The notes below the pieces were generated by a model. The model was not told the DNA's origin and searched no databases. It worked only from the letters and a program-made list of their open reading frames with translations. 64,000 nucleotides of DNA from assembly GCF_000316035.1 (NCBI RefSeq), contig NZ_ANHX01000007.1:1-64000 (forward strand). The letters are read 5' to 3'. The position numbers and the translations under genes were made by a program. Shown here one piece after another: positions 6,563 through 15,198 of the stretch. Numbering within the stretch: position 1 is the stretch's first letter; each line of letters begins with the position of its first letter. Source of the stretch: Paenibacillus sp. PAMC 26794. GTDB taxonomy: Bacteria; Bacillota; Bacilli; Paenibacillales; Paenibacillaceae.

Positions 6563-7024
6563 ATGAACATCAGAATCGTGCCAATCGATCAGATTAATGC
6601 AGCAGCCTACAACCCCCGTGTTGACCTTCAGCCTGGGGATCTTGAATACGAGAAGCTTCGCCGGAGCATAGAGGAATTCGGCTATGTTGAACCGATTGTC
6701 TGGAATGAACGCACAGGGCATATGGTCGGTGGCCATCAACGTTATAAGATCATGGTCAATGAGCTTGGCCACACTGAGCTGCAGGTTTCGGTTGTGGATC
6801 TCGACGATCAGCAGGAACGGCTCCTGAATATTGCTTTAAATAAGGTATCAGGTGATTGGAATGAAGATGCCCTATCGCAGTTGCTTGTTGAGCTGCAGCA
6901 GGAAGGAGTGGACATTTCCTTGTCCGGGTTTGACGATGTGGACCTGAAACAGATGCTTGATGATATTGAGATCCCGAACTTTGAAGCAGGTACTTTCGAA
7001 GACCAAGGCGATTTGGGGGTATAG
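6563..7024 (+). CDS. ParB-like domain protein, phage type, ending at an in-frame TAG
   Basis: From ATG 6563 (GGAGGT upstream) the product is a ParB/Srx-like domain. It has VPIDQINAAAYNPR, a helix with EEFGYVEPIVWN, then the GGHQR motif (MVGGHQRYKIM) that in this superfamily binds nucleotide, and a helical tail. Such single-domain proteins occur in phages beside DNA-modification genes. The frame stops at TAG 7022-7024. Reading on gives a short tail with CPHCG ending at TGA 7076-7078, overlapping the Mom-like start by eight bases. The intact ancestor was therefore probably about 17 residues longer. Chromosome partition is not implied. Confidence 0.7.
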   Translation: MNIRIVPIDQINAAAYNPRVDLQPGDLEYEKLRRSIEEFGYVEPIVWNERTGHMVGGHQRYKIMVNELGHTELQVSVVDLDDQQERLLNIALNKVSGDWNEDALSQLLVELQQEGVDISLSGFDDVDLKQMLDDIEIPNFEAGTFEDQGDLGV

Positions 7025-7070
7025 AGCTCAAAGCTTGTGACTTGTCCACACTGTGGGGAGGGATTTGAGC

Positions 7071-7749
7071 ATGATTGATTTAAAGGTGGATTGGGCGACG
7101 TATGCAGCCGCAAAGTTTGCTTGCGAGAACTTCCACTATAGCCGAAGCTTACCTGCTGGAAAGTCGGTGAAGGTGGGAGCATGGGAGGGTGGCCAGTTCG
7201 TCGGTGTTGTTATATTCAGCCGTGGAGCGACTCAGAATATCGGTTCTCCATATGGCCTGACGCAGCGTGAATGCTGTGAGTTGACACGGGTTGCCTTAAC
7301 CATGCATCAATCATTTGTATCGTAGATCCTTGCCAAAGCGATCCGGTTCTTGAAGGAGCAATCCCCCAATGTGGAGTTGATCGTCAGTTATGCCGACTTT
7401 GAGCAAAAGCATCACGGTGGGATCTATCAGGCGACGAACTGGATCTATGAGGGAAAGACGGACGGGGAGCATTATTTCATCATACGGGGCAAGAAGACAC
7501 ATCCCAAATCGATTCACAGTAAGTGCGGTACCAGTGGTCAACGCATCGATTGGATCCTTGGATGCCAATGCCGAATTGTACCGGACAGAGGGGAAGCACA
7601 AGTACCTGATGCCGTTGAACAAGAAGATGTTGCCAAAGATCATGCCTTTGCACAAACCGTACCCAAAATATAAAAGGGAAGATTCCTGTTTTCCAGGACG
7701 ATGGAGATTCATTCGAAGTTTTGCGAAGCGGCGAACCCATTTTAGTTAG
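7071..7749 (+). pseudogene. Broken Mom-like phage DNA-modification protein
   Basis: From ATG 7071 (GGGGAGGG upstream) the product begins like phage Mom-family proteins: FHYSRSLPAGKSVKVGAWE, FVGVVIFSRGAT, PYGLTQRECCELTRVAL. The frame hits TAG 7323-7325, then continues in frame with YADFEQKHHGGIYQATNW, all typical of the family. Near 7550 it needs a frameshift to reach the last part (EGKHKYLMPLNKKM, then LHKPYP). Mom of phage Mu chemically modifies adenine and has a GNAT-type fold. With one nonsense codon and one frameshift this copy should be inactive unless both are bypassed. It follows the ParB-like gene as in related prophages. Confidence 0.65.
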
Positions 7750-7801
7750 ATTGATCTTTTAGAGAGAAGGAAAAGTTATATAGATCGACTGATGAAAACT
7801 A

Positions 7802-7956
7802 TTAACATGCATTTAAACTTGTGTTATAATTTACCAAATATCTGAAAGGAATGAGAACTATGTAGTCGCATTAATTTTTGGTCCTCGAGCAAGATCTCCA
7901 CCTTCTTCTTTCTATTAATAATGTAAGAAGAAATCAGGATGAAAATTGAGGAGGAT
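7802..7956 (+). promoter_or_regulatory. Promoter and leader of the acetyltransferase gene, with a start-stop element
   Basis: TTAACA (7802-7807), 17 bases, then TATAAT (7825-7830) with a TG extension form a strong promoter. In the leader a ribosome binding site (GAAAGGAATGAG) is followed by ATG directly joined to TAG (7860-7865). Further on, TTCTTCTT and AAGAAGAA can pair before the GAGGAGGAT site of the gene. The arrangement resembles translation-sensing attenuators; that role is inferred. Confidence 0.5.
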
Positions 7957-7962
7957 CAGTAT

Positions 7963-8526
7963 ATGAGTAATTACATTTGGGCTGGAATGAAAGTTAGATT
8001 GCGTCCGGTATCACCAACAGACGGGGAAAAGTTTCATTTCAATGATCAAGATTCGGAGAATGCAAGATTATGTGACGAGTTACAATTTCCAAGGTCAGAA
8101 GAAGGTACAATCAGTTGGGCAGAGCATCAATCCAAAAACACTTCTCATGGCGACAACGTTTTTTTGGCTATAGAAACGCTTGATGGAACACTTATCGGGA
8201 GCATTTCTACAAACAGTTGTAATCTTCGATGGGGTACATTTAAATATGGAGTTTCGATATTCCGTGAGCATTGGCGCAAAGGTTATGCATCTGATGCTAT
8301 TAAAACTATACTTAAGTACTACTTTGAGGAATTAGGATATGTGAAGGTGAACGCTCATGTGTATGCATTTAATGAGGGTTCTGTAGCATTGCATGAAAAT
8401 CTAGGCTTCATTCAAGAGGGAAGAATAAGAAACATGATTTTTACAAAAGGACGGCACTATGACGAATATATCTATGGTCTAACTAATAAAGAATTCGATG
8501 AAATTCACACGTTAGGGAAGATATAG
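7963..8526 (+). CDS. GNAT-family N-acetyltransferase (RimJ/RimL type)
   Basis: A 187-residue protein from ATG 7963, chosen for GAGGAGGAT seven bases upstream over an earlier in-frame ATG. It opens with VRLRPVSPTDGEKFHF, typical of this subfamily. It has the acetyl-CoA-binding segment REHWRKGYASDAI and the C-terminal ENLGFIQEGRIRNMIFTKG. Such enzymes acetylate protein N-termini, amino sugars or antibiotics. The leader (start-stop element, hairpin) suggests regulated expression, as seen for some resistance genes, but the substrate cannot be told. Confidence 0.8.
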   Translation: MSNYIWAGMKVRLRPVSPTDGEKFHFNDQDSENARLCDELQFPRSEEGTISWAEHQSKNTSHGDNVFLAIETLDGTLIGSISTNSCNLRWGTFKYGVSIFREHWRKGYASDAIKTILKYYFEELGYVKVNAHVYAFNEGSVALHENLGFIQEGRIRNMIFTKGRHYDEYIYGLTNKEFDEIHTLGKI

Positions 8527-8622
8527 CAGATTCTTTGTACAGTTTCGTCATATCATGAAACGATAGCTCACTAAAAACGACCTATCAATGAAATGCCCCG
8601 TAAAGTTATACAGATTATATCT

Positions 8623-8772
8623 TTAGGAAACTTGTTGGGCAAGAATCCGGTACCATACCGGACTCTTGTCTTTTAGTTTTGTCTTAATGCGTTTGTTGTT
8701 GTAATAATCAATGTATTTGGATAGCTCTTGTTTAGAATGTGAGATATTTTCAAATTCCTTTACTTTAATTTC
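8623..8772 (-). pseudogene. Remnant of IS3/IS150-type transposase OrfB, C-terminus
   Basis: The minus strand reads SKQELSKYIDYYNNKRIKT, then LKDKSPVWYRILAQQ and TAA. This is the characteristic end of IS3-family OrfB integrase-type transposases (YIxYYNxxRxxxxLxxxSPxxYR). Only about 50 codons remain; upstream the frame is closed, and no terminal repeats or OrfA are visible. It marks an old insertion at the boundary between the accessory region and the core genes to the right. Confidence 0.75.
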
Positions 8773-8779
8773 GACTCAA

Positions 8780-8804
8780 TAAAAAACTAGCGGATTTTCC
8801 GCTA
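8780..8804 (-). terminator. Minus-strand hairpin with T-run
   Basis: TAGCGG (8788-8793) pairs with CCGCTA (8799-8804). On the minus strand it is followed by GTTTTTT, so it would stop leftward transcription. Confidence 0.55.
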
Positions 8805-8858
8805 AATTCCCATCTCACCTCATCCCTTGAGTTACAATCTCCCTGAGGTGACCATACC

Positions 8859-9140
8859 ATGAAGGATAATATGTCAAACCTGATCGAAGATTTGTTTCAC
8901 GGAAACCTGCGGTTGGACGAGTCGATTCATCCTGAACAAGCCGGATATCAAGAGATCAATCGCCAGATATCGGACCTGATGCAGGACTACAAAACACAGC
9001 TTACCAAGAACGAATACGATGCTTTGGAGCAACTGATAGACTTAATTGGACAATCCACATCTATGTATGTGGAAGCAGCGTTTGAGCAAGGTTTTCGCAC
9101 AGGCGGCAGACTAATGATTGAGCTTCTAGTCAAACCGTGA
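8859..9140 (+). CDS. DUF6809-type small protein
   Basis: A 93-residue, mostly helical protein from ATG 8859 with GAGGTGA upstream. The pattern LIEDLFHGNLR ... P..AGYQEINRQISDLM ... LEQLIDL ... EAAFEQGFRTGGRLMIELL matches a family of short uncharacterised proteins common in Paenibacillus and clostridia (DUF6809). Function is unknown. It is monocistronic, with a strong terminator downstream. Confidence 0.65.
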   Translation: MKDNMSNLIEDLFHGNLRLDESIHPEQAGYQEINRQISDLMQDYKTQLTKNEYDALEQLIDLIGQSTSMYVEAAFEQGFRTGGRLMIELLVKP

Positions 9141-9189
9141 GTATTTACCTACTTCATAAGCCAGCGGCAGACAATACACAGCAATTCAA

Positions 9190-9247
9190 AAGTCCCCTCC
9201 TCCATTACCACCGATTAGGCTGGCATTGGGGGAGGGGACTTGCTTTT
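9190..9247. terminator. Strong terminator between convergent genes
   Basis: AAGTCCCCTCC (9190-9200) and GGAGGGGACTT (9231-9241) form a perfect 11-bp stem. The plus strand ends in TGCTTTT. It separates the DUF6809 gene from the convergent pectate lyase gene. Confidence 0.8.
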
Positions 9248-9279
9248 AAATTATTCTTTTATCTTATTTACTCACATAC

Positions 9280-10659
9280 CTACCGTGCCCCAATATTCTT
9301 ACCCGCTGGCGTACCCGAGCCAATCAGATCACTACCACCCGCAAGCTTGAGGAAATTGCCCAGGACAGGCGTTCCGTCCGCGCTACGTGTTACCGAAGGC
9401 ACGAGGGAGACAAAGTCGGCTGCGCTGGCGAGCAGGCCTTTGGCGTTCTCGCTTTTTTTGTTCTTCCACCAGACGTTGGTGCTGCTGACGTCGGTTCCAC
9501 TTGTTTTGTCACTGGCGCCGCCTTGGAAGGACAGGTTGTTGGTGAAGATGTGAGTGCCTACATCAAAGGCAAAGTTGCTTTGCCCATTGTTCCAGGAGGT
9601 GTTATTTTTCATTTGGATCGAACCAGGATTGCTGTTGTAGGTGAAGCCGTGCTTTTTATTATTAAACGCGATGCTGTTCTCTACGATATGATTCACCGCA
9701 ATTTTCTCGCCGCCCAGCTTGAAGCCGTTGCCATCGCTGTTGGAGGTGGAGGTACCGTCTGATGTTGCCCCGTTACCGTAGGCGATGCTGTTGCGGATCG
9801 TGACCGCACCAATGGCGCCTGTGTCCGTTTTGCTATACAGATCCCAGCCATCGTCCACGTTATAGGCCGCAATACAACCGTCGAAGACATTGCCCGGGCC
9901 AACGGTCAGTTTGGCTGCAAAACCGTCTGCATCCTCGCCGTCATCCGGGTCATAGTTGTTGTGGGAGTACGAACGAATGACTTCATTATATGCAGGCCAT
10001 TCACTCTTGGCGGCTGTGGAAGCATAACGTCCCATTTGAATACCCGTATCCCGGTTGTGATGAGCCTCGATCTGCTCCAGGCGGTTGTAACTGCCTCCGA
10101 TGAAGATGCCGTTGTCGCCCGCCCCCTTTACCTCAAGCCCTTTGACGAACCAGTAGTCACCGAACATTTGCAGTCCACGATTGGTGGAAGCGAAGGTTTG
10201 GGCTGAGAAATCCAAGACCGGTTTTTCCGATCCATACGCCACCAGGTTTTTACGTTGGCTCGATGTGCCGCTGTTTCCACGTTCAATGGTAATGGTCTGG
10301 GAGAAGTTATAGTTACCGCCGCGTAGATAGATCGTTTTGCCTGGTGCGATCTGGGTCAATGCGTTAGCCAGTGACGTTGGACTGTTGAGGGTGCCCGGAT
10401 TGCTGGCTGAGCCGTTAGGGGCAACATAGAGATCACCCGCAGCAAGTGTCATACTTGAGGCAGCAGCGGCTTCTGATGGATTATTTTGCAAGCTACTCTC
10501 GATCAGTTCCGCCGCACTAACCGACCCACCACCAATCAATAATAGAGGGAACGCGGCACTCAGACAGATATGGGCCATTTTGGATTTGAGGGAGCGGTCC
10601 TTCAGAGAACGGGCAGATCGTGCAGATACATGAGTTGATGTGGATGGGAATAACTTCAT
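9280..10659 (-). CDS. Secreted pectate lyase, polysaccharide lyase family 9
   Basis: A 459-residue secreted protein: long basic leader, hydrophobic core and cleavage near SVSAA, then a right-handed parallel beta-helix. DLYVAPNGSASNPGT opens the fold. The segment DADGFAAKLTVGPGN plus NVDDGWDLYSK carries the calcium-binding aspartates and the lysine expected for PL9 enzymes, which cleave polygalacturonate by beta-elimination. Start ATG 10659 has AAGGAGGT upstream; 51 further in-frame codons before it lack a ribosome binding site. It degrades plant pectin outside the cell. Monocistronic. Divergent from the helicase gene. Confidence 0.85.
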   Translation of the reverse strand: MKLFPSTSTHVSARSARSLKDRSLKSKMAHICLSAAFPLLLIGGGSVSAAELIESSLQNNPSEAAAASSMTLAAGDLYVAPNGSASNPGTLNSPTSLANALTQIAPGKTIYLRGGNYNFSQTITIERGNSGTSSQRKNLVAYGSEKPVLDFSAQTFASTNRGLQMFGDYWFVKGLEVKGAGDNGIFIGGSYNRLEQIEAHHNRDTGIQMGRYASTAAKSEWPAYNEVIRSYSHNNYDPDDGEDADGFAAKLTVGPGNVFDGCIAAYNVDDGWDLYSKTDTGAIGAVTIRNSIAYGNGATSDGTSTSNSDGNGFKLGGEKIAVNHIVENSIAFNNKKHGFTYNSNPGSIQMKNNTSWNNGQSNFAFDVGTHIFTNNLSFQGGASDKTSGTDVSSTNVWWKNKKSENAKGLLASAADFVSLVPSVTRSADGTPVLGNFLKLAGGSDLIGSGTPAGKNIGAR

Positions 10660-11145
10660 TACGTAGACCTCCTTGGTTAATGGGAAATAGGATGCGTGAG
10701 CTGTTGTTGCTGTATGCCGGACAGGTGAATCAATGGGATGCGTCATTGCGGTTGGATGGAACCCATCTGTACAGCACAGATTTATGGTAAATGTTGTAAG
10801 AGTTATCATCAATAATCATTTGCTCAGATTGGTGCACAAGCTGGTGTGGCAGGCTTCTCCGGTTCTAACGCCATGCATTACACAGGTGGCACATAATCCT
10901 GCCATTGGTTCATCGCCCTCATTTAACAGTCCATCCTCCCAAATGAATGTACAAAGGCTTTGTTTTGTCCATAGATGACACCCAAACACACCCTTAATCC
11001 ACCAAAATCAACCTCGGTATCAACCGATGACGATGGGGAAAAGGACATTGGTGACTGTAAAAATACGTCCTTCATCTATCGTGTCAAAAAAATGTTGTCA
11101 TTCAGGTCATGACGTGAGATAATTAACTTTTGTCCAGCGGCCTTT
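10660..11145. other. Divergent intergenic region, pectate lyase / helicase
   Basis: No gene is supported here. The left part must hold the pectate lyase promoter on the minus strand and the right part the helicase promoter. I see no operator or structured RNA that I can name. Confidence 0.4.
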
Positions 11146-13167
11146 TTGGAACGGAAAATTGAAATTGGACCGCTTTGTCTAAGAATGGAGGCTGACCTAG
11201 GATTGTCAACACAACGTTATCCTTTTGCATATGATCCGGCTGAACCTTTTGTATCCCGTCTCGGGGAATGGGTTGCCGATGTTTTTTACGATATTTTGCC
11301 AGAGTTCGGCTTCGAGGTACGGGATGAACAGATTTTTATGGCGTACCAGCTCGAACGGGCCTATGGAGATAAAAAGACCATTATGGCGGAGGCCGGTGTC
11401 GGAACAGGCAAGACGTTAGTCTATCTGCTCTACGCGGTCTGTTATGCACGTTATACGGGCAAACCGGCGGTGATCGCCTGTGCCGATGAGTCCTTGATTG
11501 AACAGCTTGTGAAGCCCGGTGGAGATATTGCGAAGCTGGCTGCACATCTGGACTTGGAAGTGGACGCACGTCTGGGCAAGTCGCCGGACCAATACCTCTG
11601 TCTGAACAAATTAAGTGCGATGCGATCCGCGGACGAGGACGCGCAGGTGATCGAAGAGGTGCATGAGAGCCTGCCGGATTTTGTGAATACGCCGGGTACA
11701 CTTCAGGCTTTCCATCCGTATGGTGATCGCAAACAGTATCCACATCTCAATGATCGTCAGTGGAACAAAATTAACTGGGACCCGTTCCAGGATTGCTTTG
11801 TTTGTCCCAAAAGACAACGCTGTGGCCTGACGCTATCGCGTGACCATTACCGTCGTTCCAAAGACATCATCATCTGTTCCCATGATTACTACATGGAGCA
11901 TGTGTGGACCTATGATGCGCGCAAACGCGAGGGACAATTGCCACTGCTGCCTGACCACAGCTCAGTTGTATTTGATGAAGGCCATTTGCTGGAAGAAGCA
12001 GCCCTGAACGCACTGAGCTACAAGCTGAAACACCGTATCTTTGAGGAACTCGTCACTCGCCTGTTAGAAGGAGAGATTCGTGAATCCCTCGCGGAGTGTG
12101 TGGATGAAGCGATTGAGAGCAGTGAGCGACTGTTTGCGTTGCTGGATACGTATACGGTGGCGATCCCTGGATCGGAACGGAAAGAAGTTCGGGTAGAGGC
12201 GCCACTGCTACGTGAGATTGAGCGCTTGACCAGTGTGCTGGATGCGATTGGTGAGGAATTGGTATTTGAGAGCGGATTGTTCTCGCTGGACGGTTACCAG
12301 ATGCGTGTCGTGGAAGAACATCTCGATATGATTCAGTCTGCGCTTGCCTTGTTCCGCAAGGAAGATGGTTACATCTGTTGGGCGGAAGAGAGCGAGGATG
12401 AGACGACCTTATCGATCATGCCGCGCACCGTGAAGGAAATGCTGAACGAGCGTGTGTTCAACACAGGTATTCCAATTGTATTCTCCTCCGCCACGTTATC
12501 TGTGGACAGTTCATTCCGTTATGTGGCGGACAGCTTGGGCATTGAAGATTTTGTATCGTTCTCGGTGGCTTCCCCGTATGATTATGCGGACAAAATGAAG
12601 ATGAAAATTACCAATGAAGCTATACCGGGTCACCCGGAGAACGAAAATCGCTTGCGTGATGCGGTGTCGTTGCTACAGGAGAGTGGAGGACGTGCGCTGA
12701 TTCTGTTCCGTACGATGGAAGAACTACGCGCGTTCAAGCAGGACATTGTTCATGTACCTGAAGCAGAAGGTTTGCGCTTTATGTATGAGGGCGACCGGGA
12801 GATCAGTGATCTGATCGCGGCGTTCCAGCAGGATGAGGAAAGTGTGCTGTGCTCCGTTAATCTGTGGGAAGGACTGGACGTTCCAGGCCCGTCATTATCC
12901 AATGTCATGATCTGGTCGCTTCCGTATCCACCACAGGACCCTGTCTTTAATGCGAAACGCAGTGCGTCGGCAGCACCATACGAAGAGATCGATCTTCCGT
13001 ATATGCTCTTGCGTGTGAAGCAAGGTCTCGGACGTCTGATTCGGACAAGCACGGACTCCGGTTCTGCGGTCATTCTCGATGAATCGCTGTATACCAAAAA
13101 GGAAGCCAAAGACCGCATTGCGGCCCTGCTTCCCGAAGGTGTGGAATGGACAACCCTGACACACTAA
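11146..13167 (+). CDS. DinG/XPD-like superfamily 2 ATP-dependent DNA helicase
   Basis: About 670 residues. Walker A is AGVGTGKT near residue 85, followed by a cysteine-bearing insertion (YLCLNKL ... CFVCPKRQRCG) that fits an iron-sulfur cluster domain. Walker B is DEGH (VVFDEGHLLEE), motif III-like SSATL, and the C-terminal RecA domain has SVNLWEGLDVPG and QGLGRLIR. This is the DinG/YoaA/XPD family of 5'-3' helicases used in repair and replication of structured DNA. There is no N-terminal exonuclease domain as in Bacillus DinG. Start is unsure: TTG 11146 or ATG 11185, neither with a strong ribosome binding site. Confidence 0.85.
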   Translation: MERKIEIGPLCLRMEADLGLSTQRYPFAYDPAEPFVSRLGEWVADVFYDILPEFGFEVRDEQIFMAYQLERAYGDKKTIMAEAGVGTGKTLVYLLYAVCYARYTGKPAVIACADESLIEQLVKPGGDIAKLAAHLDLEVDARLGKSPDQYLCLNKLSAMRSADEDAQVIEEVHESLPDFVNTPGTLQAFHPYGDRKQYPHLNDRQWNKINWDPFQDCFVCPKRQRCGLTLSRDHYRRSKDIIICSHDYYMEHVWTYDARKREGQLPLLPDHSSVVFDEGHLLEEAALNALSYKLKHRIFEELVTRLLEGEIRESLAECVDEAIESSERLFALLDTYTVAIPGSERKEVRVEAPLLREIERLTSVLDAIGEELVFESGLFSLDGYQMRVVEEHLDMIQSALALFRKEDGYICWAEESEDETTLSIMPRTVKEMLNERVFNTGIPIVFSSATLSVDSSFRYVADSLGIEDFVSFSVASPYDYADKMKMKITNEAIPGHPENENRLRDAVSLLQESGGRALILFRTMEELRAFKQDIVHVPEAEGLRFMYEGDREISDLIAAFQQDEESVLCSVNLWEGLDVPGPSLSNVMIWSLPYPPQDPVFNAKRSASAAPYEEIDLPYMLLRVKQGLGRLIRTSTDSGSAVILDESLYTKKEAKDRIAALLPEGVEWTTLTH

Positions 13168-13219
13168 CCAGCTTACGTTAAATGTTCTTGCTTTGTTTTT
13201 GATGATAAGGTTTCTTGCC

Positions 13220-13285
13220 AAAATAAGTTCTTGTTCTCTGCGGATTCACCATCCGTATGTGAGCAAGAGCTTATTTGTTTATTTT
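13220..13285 (+). terminator. Terminator after the helicase gene
   Basis: An AAATAAG-TCTTG stem (about 13221-13235) pairs imperfectly with CAAGAGCTTATTT (about 13264-13277), with an inner CGGAT/ATCCG stem, then GTTTATTTT. Confidence 0.55.
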
Positions 13286-13359
13286 GATGGTTCCTCCAAT
13301 GGACTTCTCTTCCCGTTTTTTCGAAGAATTTTCCCTCGCTCCCAATCGCTCCAAAATTC

Positions 13360-13550
13360 TAACGAACCTACCGCACCTTATTAGGGTGATAATGAAGTGA
13401 TGTAAAGTCTAACGAATCTCAGTAACGTTATCCCGTCCTAAAATGCTTTTTAACCTGGAAATCGACCGAATTTGGAGAAATAACGTCGCTGTGATTCGTT
13501 ACAAGTCAAACATGCGCAAATAGGAGCGAATAACGTGTGTCAGGTTCTTT
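13360..13550. repeat. Nested palindromic intergenic element
   Basis: Four ~23-base units starting TAACGAAYCT lie as two forward and two inverted copies: 13360-13382 (+), 13410-13432 (+), 13479-13501 (-), 13529-13547 (-). The inner pair matches at 19 of 23 positions; the outer pair shares GAACCT...CAC.TTATT. The whole would form a long cruciform or RNA hairpin. It occupies most of the 510-base gap between the helicase and cysteine synthase genes. Probably a mobile or repeated intergenic element. Confidence 0.5.
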
Positions 13551-13605
13551 AGAACAAATGAATGCTAAATGAACACTACATGAGCACTACATGAATGCTA
13601 ATAAA

Positions 13606-13655
13606 GAAGAGCCTTTGTCATGCTCATGACTTATGGGACATGGAAGCCTCTTTTT
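13606..13655 (-). terminator. Probable terminator of cysK
   Basis: On the minus strand AAGAGGCTTCCATGTC can pair, with interruptions, with GACAAAGGCTCTT, just after the cysteine synthase stop and followed by CTTT. Weak but well placed. Confidence 0.4.
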
Positions 13656-13678
13656 GATGTGTACAGATTTTAGCTGTG

Positions 13679-14635
13679 TTAAAAAATACCCATGCTCAGA
13701 TACCGTTCCCCGGTATCCGGCGCAATGCAGAGCACCCGGTGCCCCGGCCCCAGTTCCTTCGCGATGCGAAGGGAGGCCCACACCGAAGCGCCAGAGGAAG
13801 GGCCGAGCAACAGCCCTTCCCGGGCAGCAAGCTGCCGCATCGTATCCAGTGCGTCCTCATCGGACACCTGGATGATGGCATCCCACACGTCGGTATTCAG
13901 GATGTCCGGAATGAACCCCGGACTTGTACCGACGAGCTTGTGTGGTCCGGGCTCGCCACCGGACAACACCGGAGAACCTATGGGCTCCACCGCATAGATG
14001 CGGATATCAGGCAACTGCTTGCGCAGTTCTTCTCCCGTCCCGGTAATGGTTCCGCCAGTTCCCGCCGTAGCGATGAAGGCATCCAGCTTGCCATCCATCT
14101 GCTGCATAATCTCGGGAGCTGTCGTAATCCGGTGAATATCTGGGTTTGCCTGATTCTCGAACTGCTGCGGAATGAAACTTCCCGGAATGTCTGCCTGAAG
14201 TTCTTTCGCTTTGCGAATTGCACCAGGCATCCGCTCCGCAGCAGGGGTGAGCACCACATCTGCGCCGTAGGCTTTCAGAATGTTGATGCGTTCCTTGGAC
14301 ATATTGTCCGGCATGATCAGAATGGCTTTATATCCTTTGGCGGCGGCATTCATCGCAAGACCAATCCCGGTATTGCCACTGGTTGGTTCGATAATGGTTG
14401 CGCCGGGAAGTAAGTGTCCCGCAAGTTCAGCCTGAACGATCAGGTTGTAGGCGGCACGGTCTTTGACGCTGCCACTTGGGTTGAAGTATTCCAGTTTCAC
14501 GTATACATCAGCGGAGTCGCTGCCTGTGAGTCGGTTCAGTTTAACGGCAGGTGTCTGGCCGATCAGTTCGGTTACATCTGCGACAATGCCTGTATGTGCG
14601 GGTGTTCGTTTAATCGAATGTGTATTCAAATCCAT
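13679..14635 (-). CDS. cysK: Cysteine synthase (O-acetylserine sulfhydrylase)
   Basis: A 318-residue PLP enzyme that makes L-cysteine from O-acetylserine and sulfide. The PLP lysine is in NPSGSVKDRAA (about residue 58). The phosphate- and substrate-binding loop is PTSGNTGIGLA, and the glycine-rich loop TAGTGGTITG. Length is normal for CysK/CysM. Start ATG 14635 has AAGGAGC upstream; 18 further codons upstream lack one. A CysM-like or other beta-family role is possible. No S-box, T-box or other riboswitch is apparent in front. It is transcribed alone. Confidence 0.88.
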   Translation of the reverse strand: MDLNTHSIKRTPAHTGIVADVTELIGQTPAVKLNRLTGSDSADVYVKLEYFNPSGSVKDRAAYNLIVQAELAGHLLPGATIIEPTSGNTGIGLAMNAAAKGYKAILIMPDNMSKERINILKAYGADVVLTPAAERMPGAIRKAKELQADIPGSFIPQQFENQANPDIHRITTAPEIMQQMDGKLDAFIATAGTGGTITGTGEELRKQLPDIRIYAVEPIGSPVLSGGEPGPHKLVGTSPGFIPDILNTDVWDAIIQVSDEDALDTMRQLAAREGLLLGPSSGASVWASLRIAKELGPGHRVLCIAPDTGERYLSMGIF

Positions 14636-14768
14636 GAAGTACAGCTCCTTGATTGATAAGACGTTGAGAGTATATCCGGTTGAAATCATATCATGCCTTA
14701 TTGGAATGGTTGGATATCTCTATTCCATCTTAATGAACACAGCTAGCGATGGTCAACCCGTTCAATTG

Positions 14769-15158
14769 TCAAACCTGTTGTGTCAGATCCATCTGCAGAT
14801 GGCGACTCAGCTCTTTTTTGACCTCATTGCGTGCAAATGTCCAGAGCATATAGAACCGTTGCATGTATCCCCTGCACAAATAAACGGTCTCAATGCCATC
14901 CTTTCCCCGCGTTTCCTCCAGAACTTTTACTCCACGGGTTCTCATCTGTTTGCGCAGTCCCAGCATCTCCTTAAGTACTTCATTCTGAATGCGGGTGAGC
15001 GACAGGATATAGACCTCGGGCATTTTCAGAAGCAGCGTATCCAGAGTTCGAATATCCCGTTCCAGTACATCCAGCAAAAGCGTAAGCACAACCATCCCTT
15101 TGATCAGACGATGATCTTCATCCGCAGGAGTTGGGGCTGAAGTGGAAGAGGAGGCCAT
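14769..15158 (-). CDS. Uncharacterised helical protein behind a LexA-type box
   Basis: A 129-residue soluble protein. A Ser/Thr/Pro-rich start is followed by helices (VVLTLLLDVLERDIRTLDTL, then RIQNEVLKEMLGLRKQMR) and a basic-aromatic part (RGYMQRFYMLWTFARNEV). No signal peptide, transmembrane segment, HTH or known catalytic motif. AAGGAAGTG precedes ATG 15158. A consensus LexA-type site lies 41-52 bases upstream (15199-15210), so induction by DNA damage is plausible. It is not YneA-like (no LysM or membrane anchor). Function unknown. Confidence 0.65.
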   Translation of the reverse strand: MASSSTSAPTPADEDHRLIKGMVVLTLLLDVLERDIRTLDTLLLKMPEVYILSLTRIQNEVLKEMLGLRKQMRTRGVKVLEETRGKDGIETVYLCRGYMQRFYMLWTFARNEVKKELSRHLQMDLTQQV

Positions 15159-15198
15159 ATGTTCACTTCCTTAGCCATAAATATATCGTTCTATTTAG

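Noticed and set aside
6563..7024. Plasmid or chromosome partition ParB
   Set aside because: Only the ParB-like nucleotide-binding fold is present, without ParA neighbour, parS or DNA-binding helix-turn-helix; context is phage modification.
10660..11145. Small plus-strand frame (10733-10978)
   Set aside because: Overlaps the extended minus-strand reading frame, has no ribosome binding site and no recognisable content.
12895..13221. Minus-strand 108-codon frame at the helicase end
   Set aside because: Antisense to the conserved C-terminal helicase motifs; no ribosome binding site.
14463..15140. Long plus-strand open frame (225 codons)
   Set aside because: It overlaps cysK and the 14769-15158 gene on the other strand, crosses their intergenic gap, lacks a ribosome binding site and matches no family.
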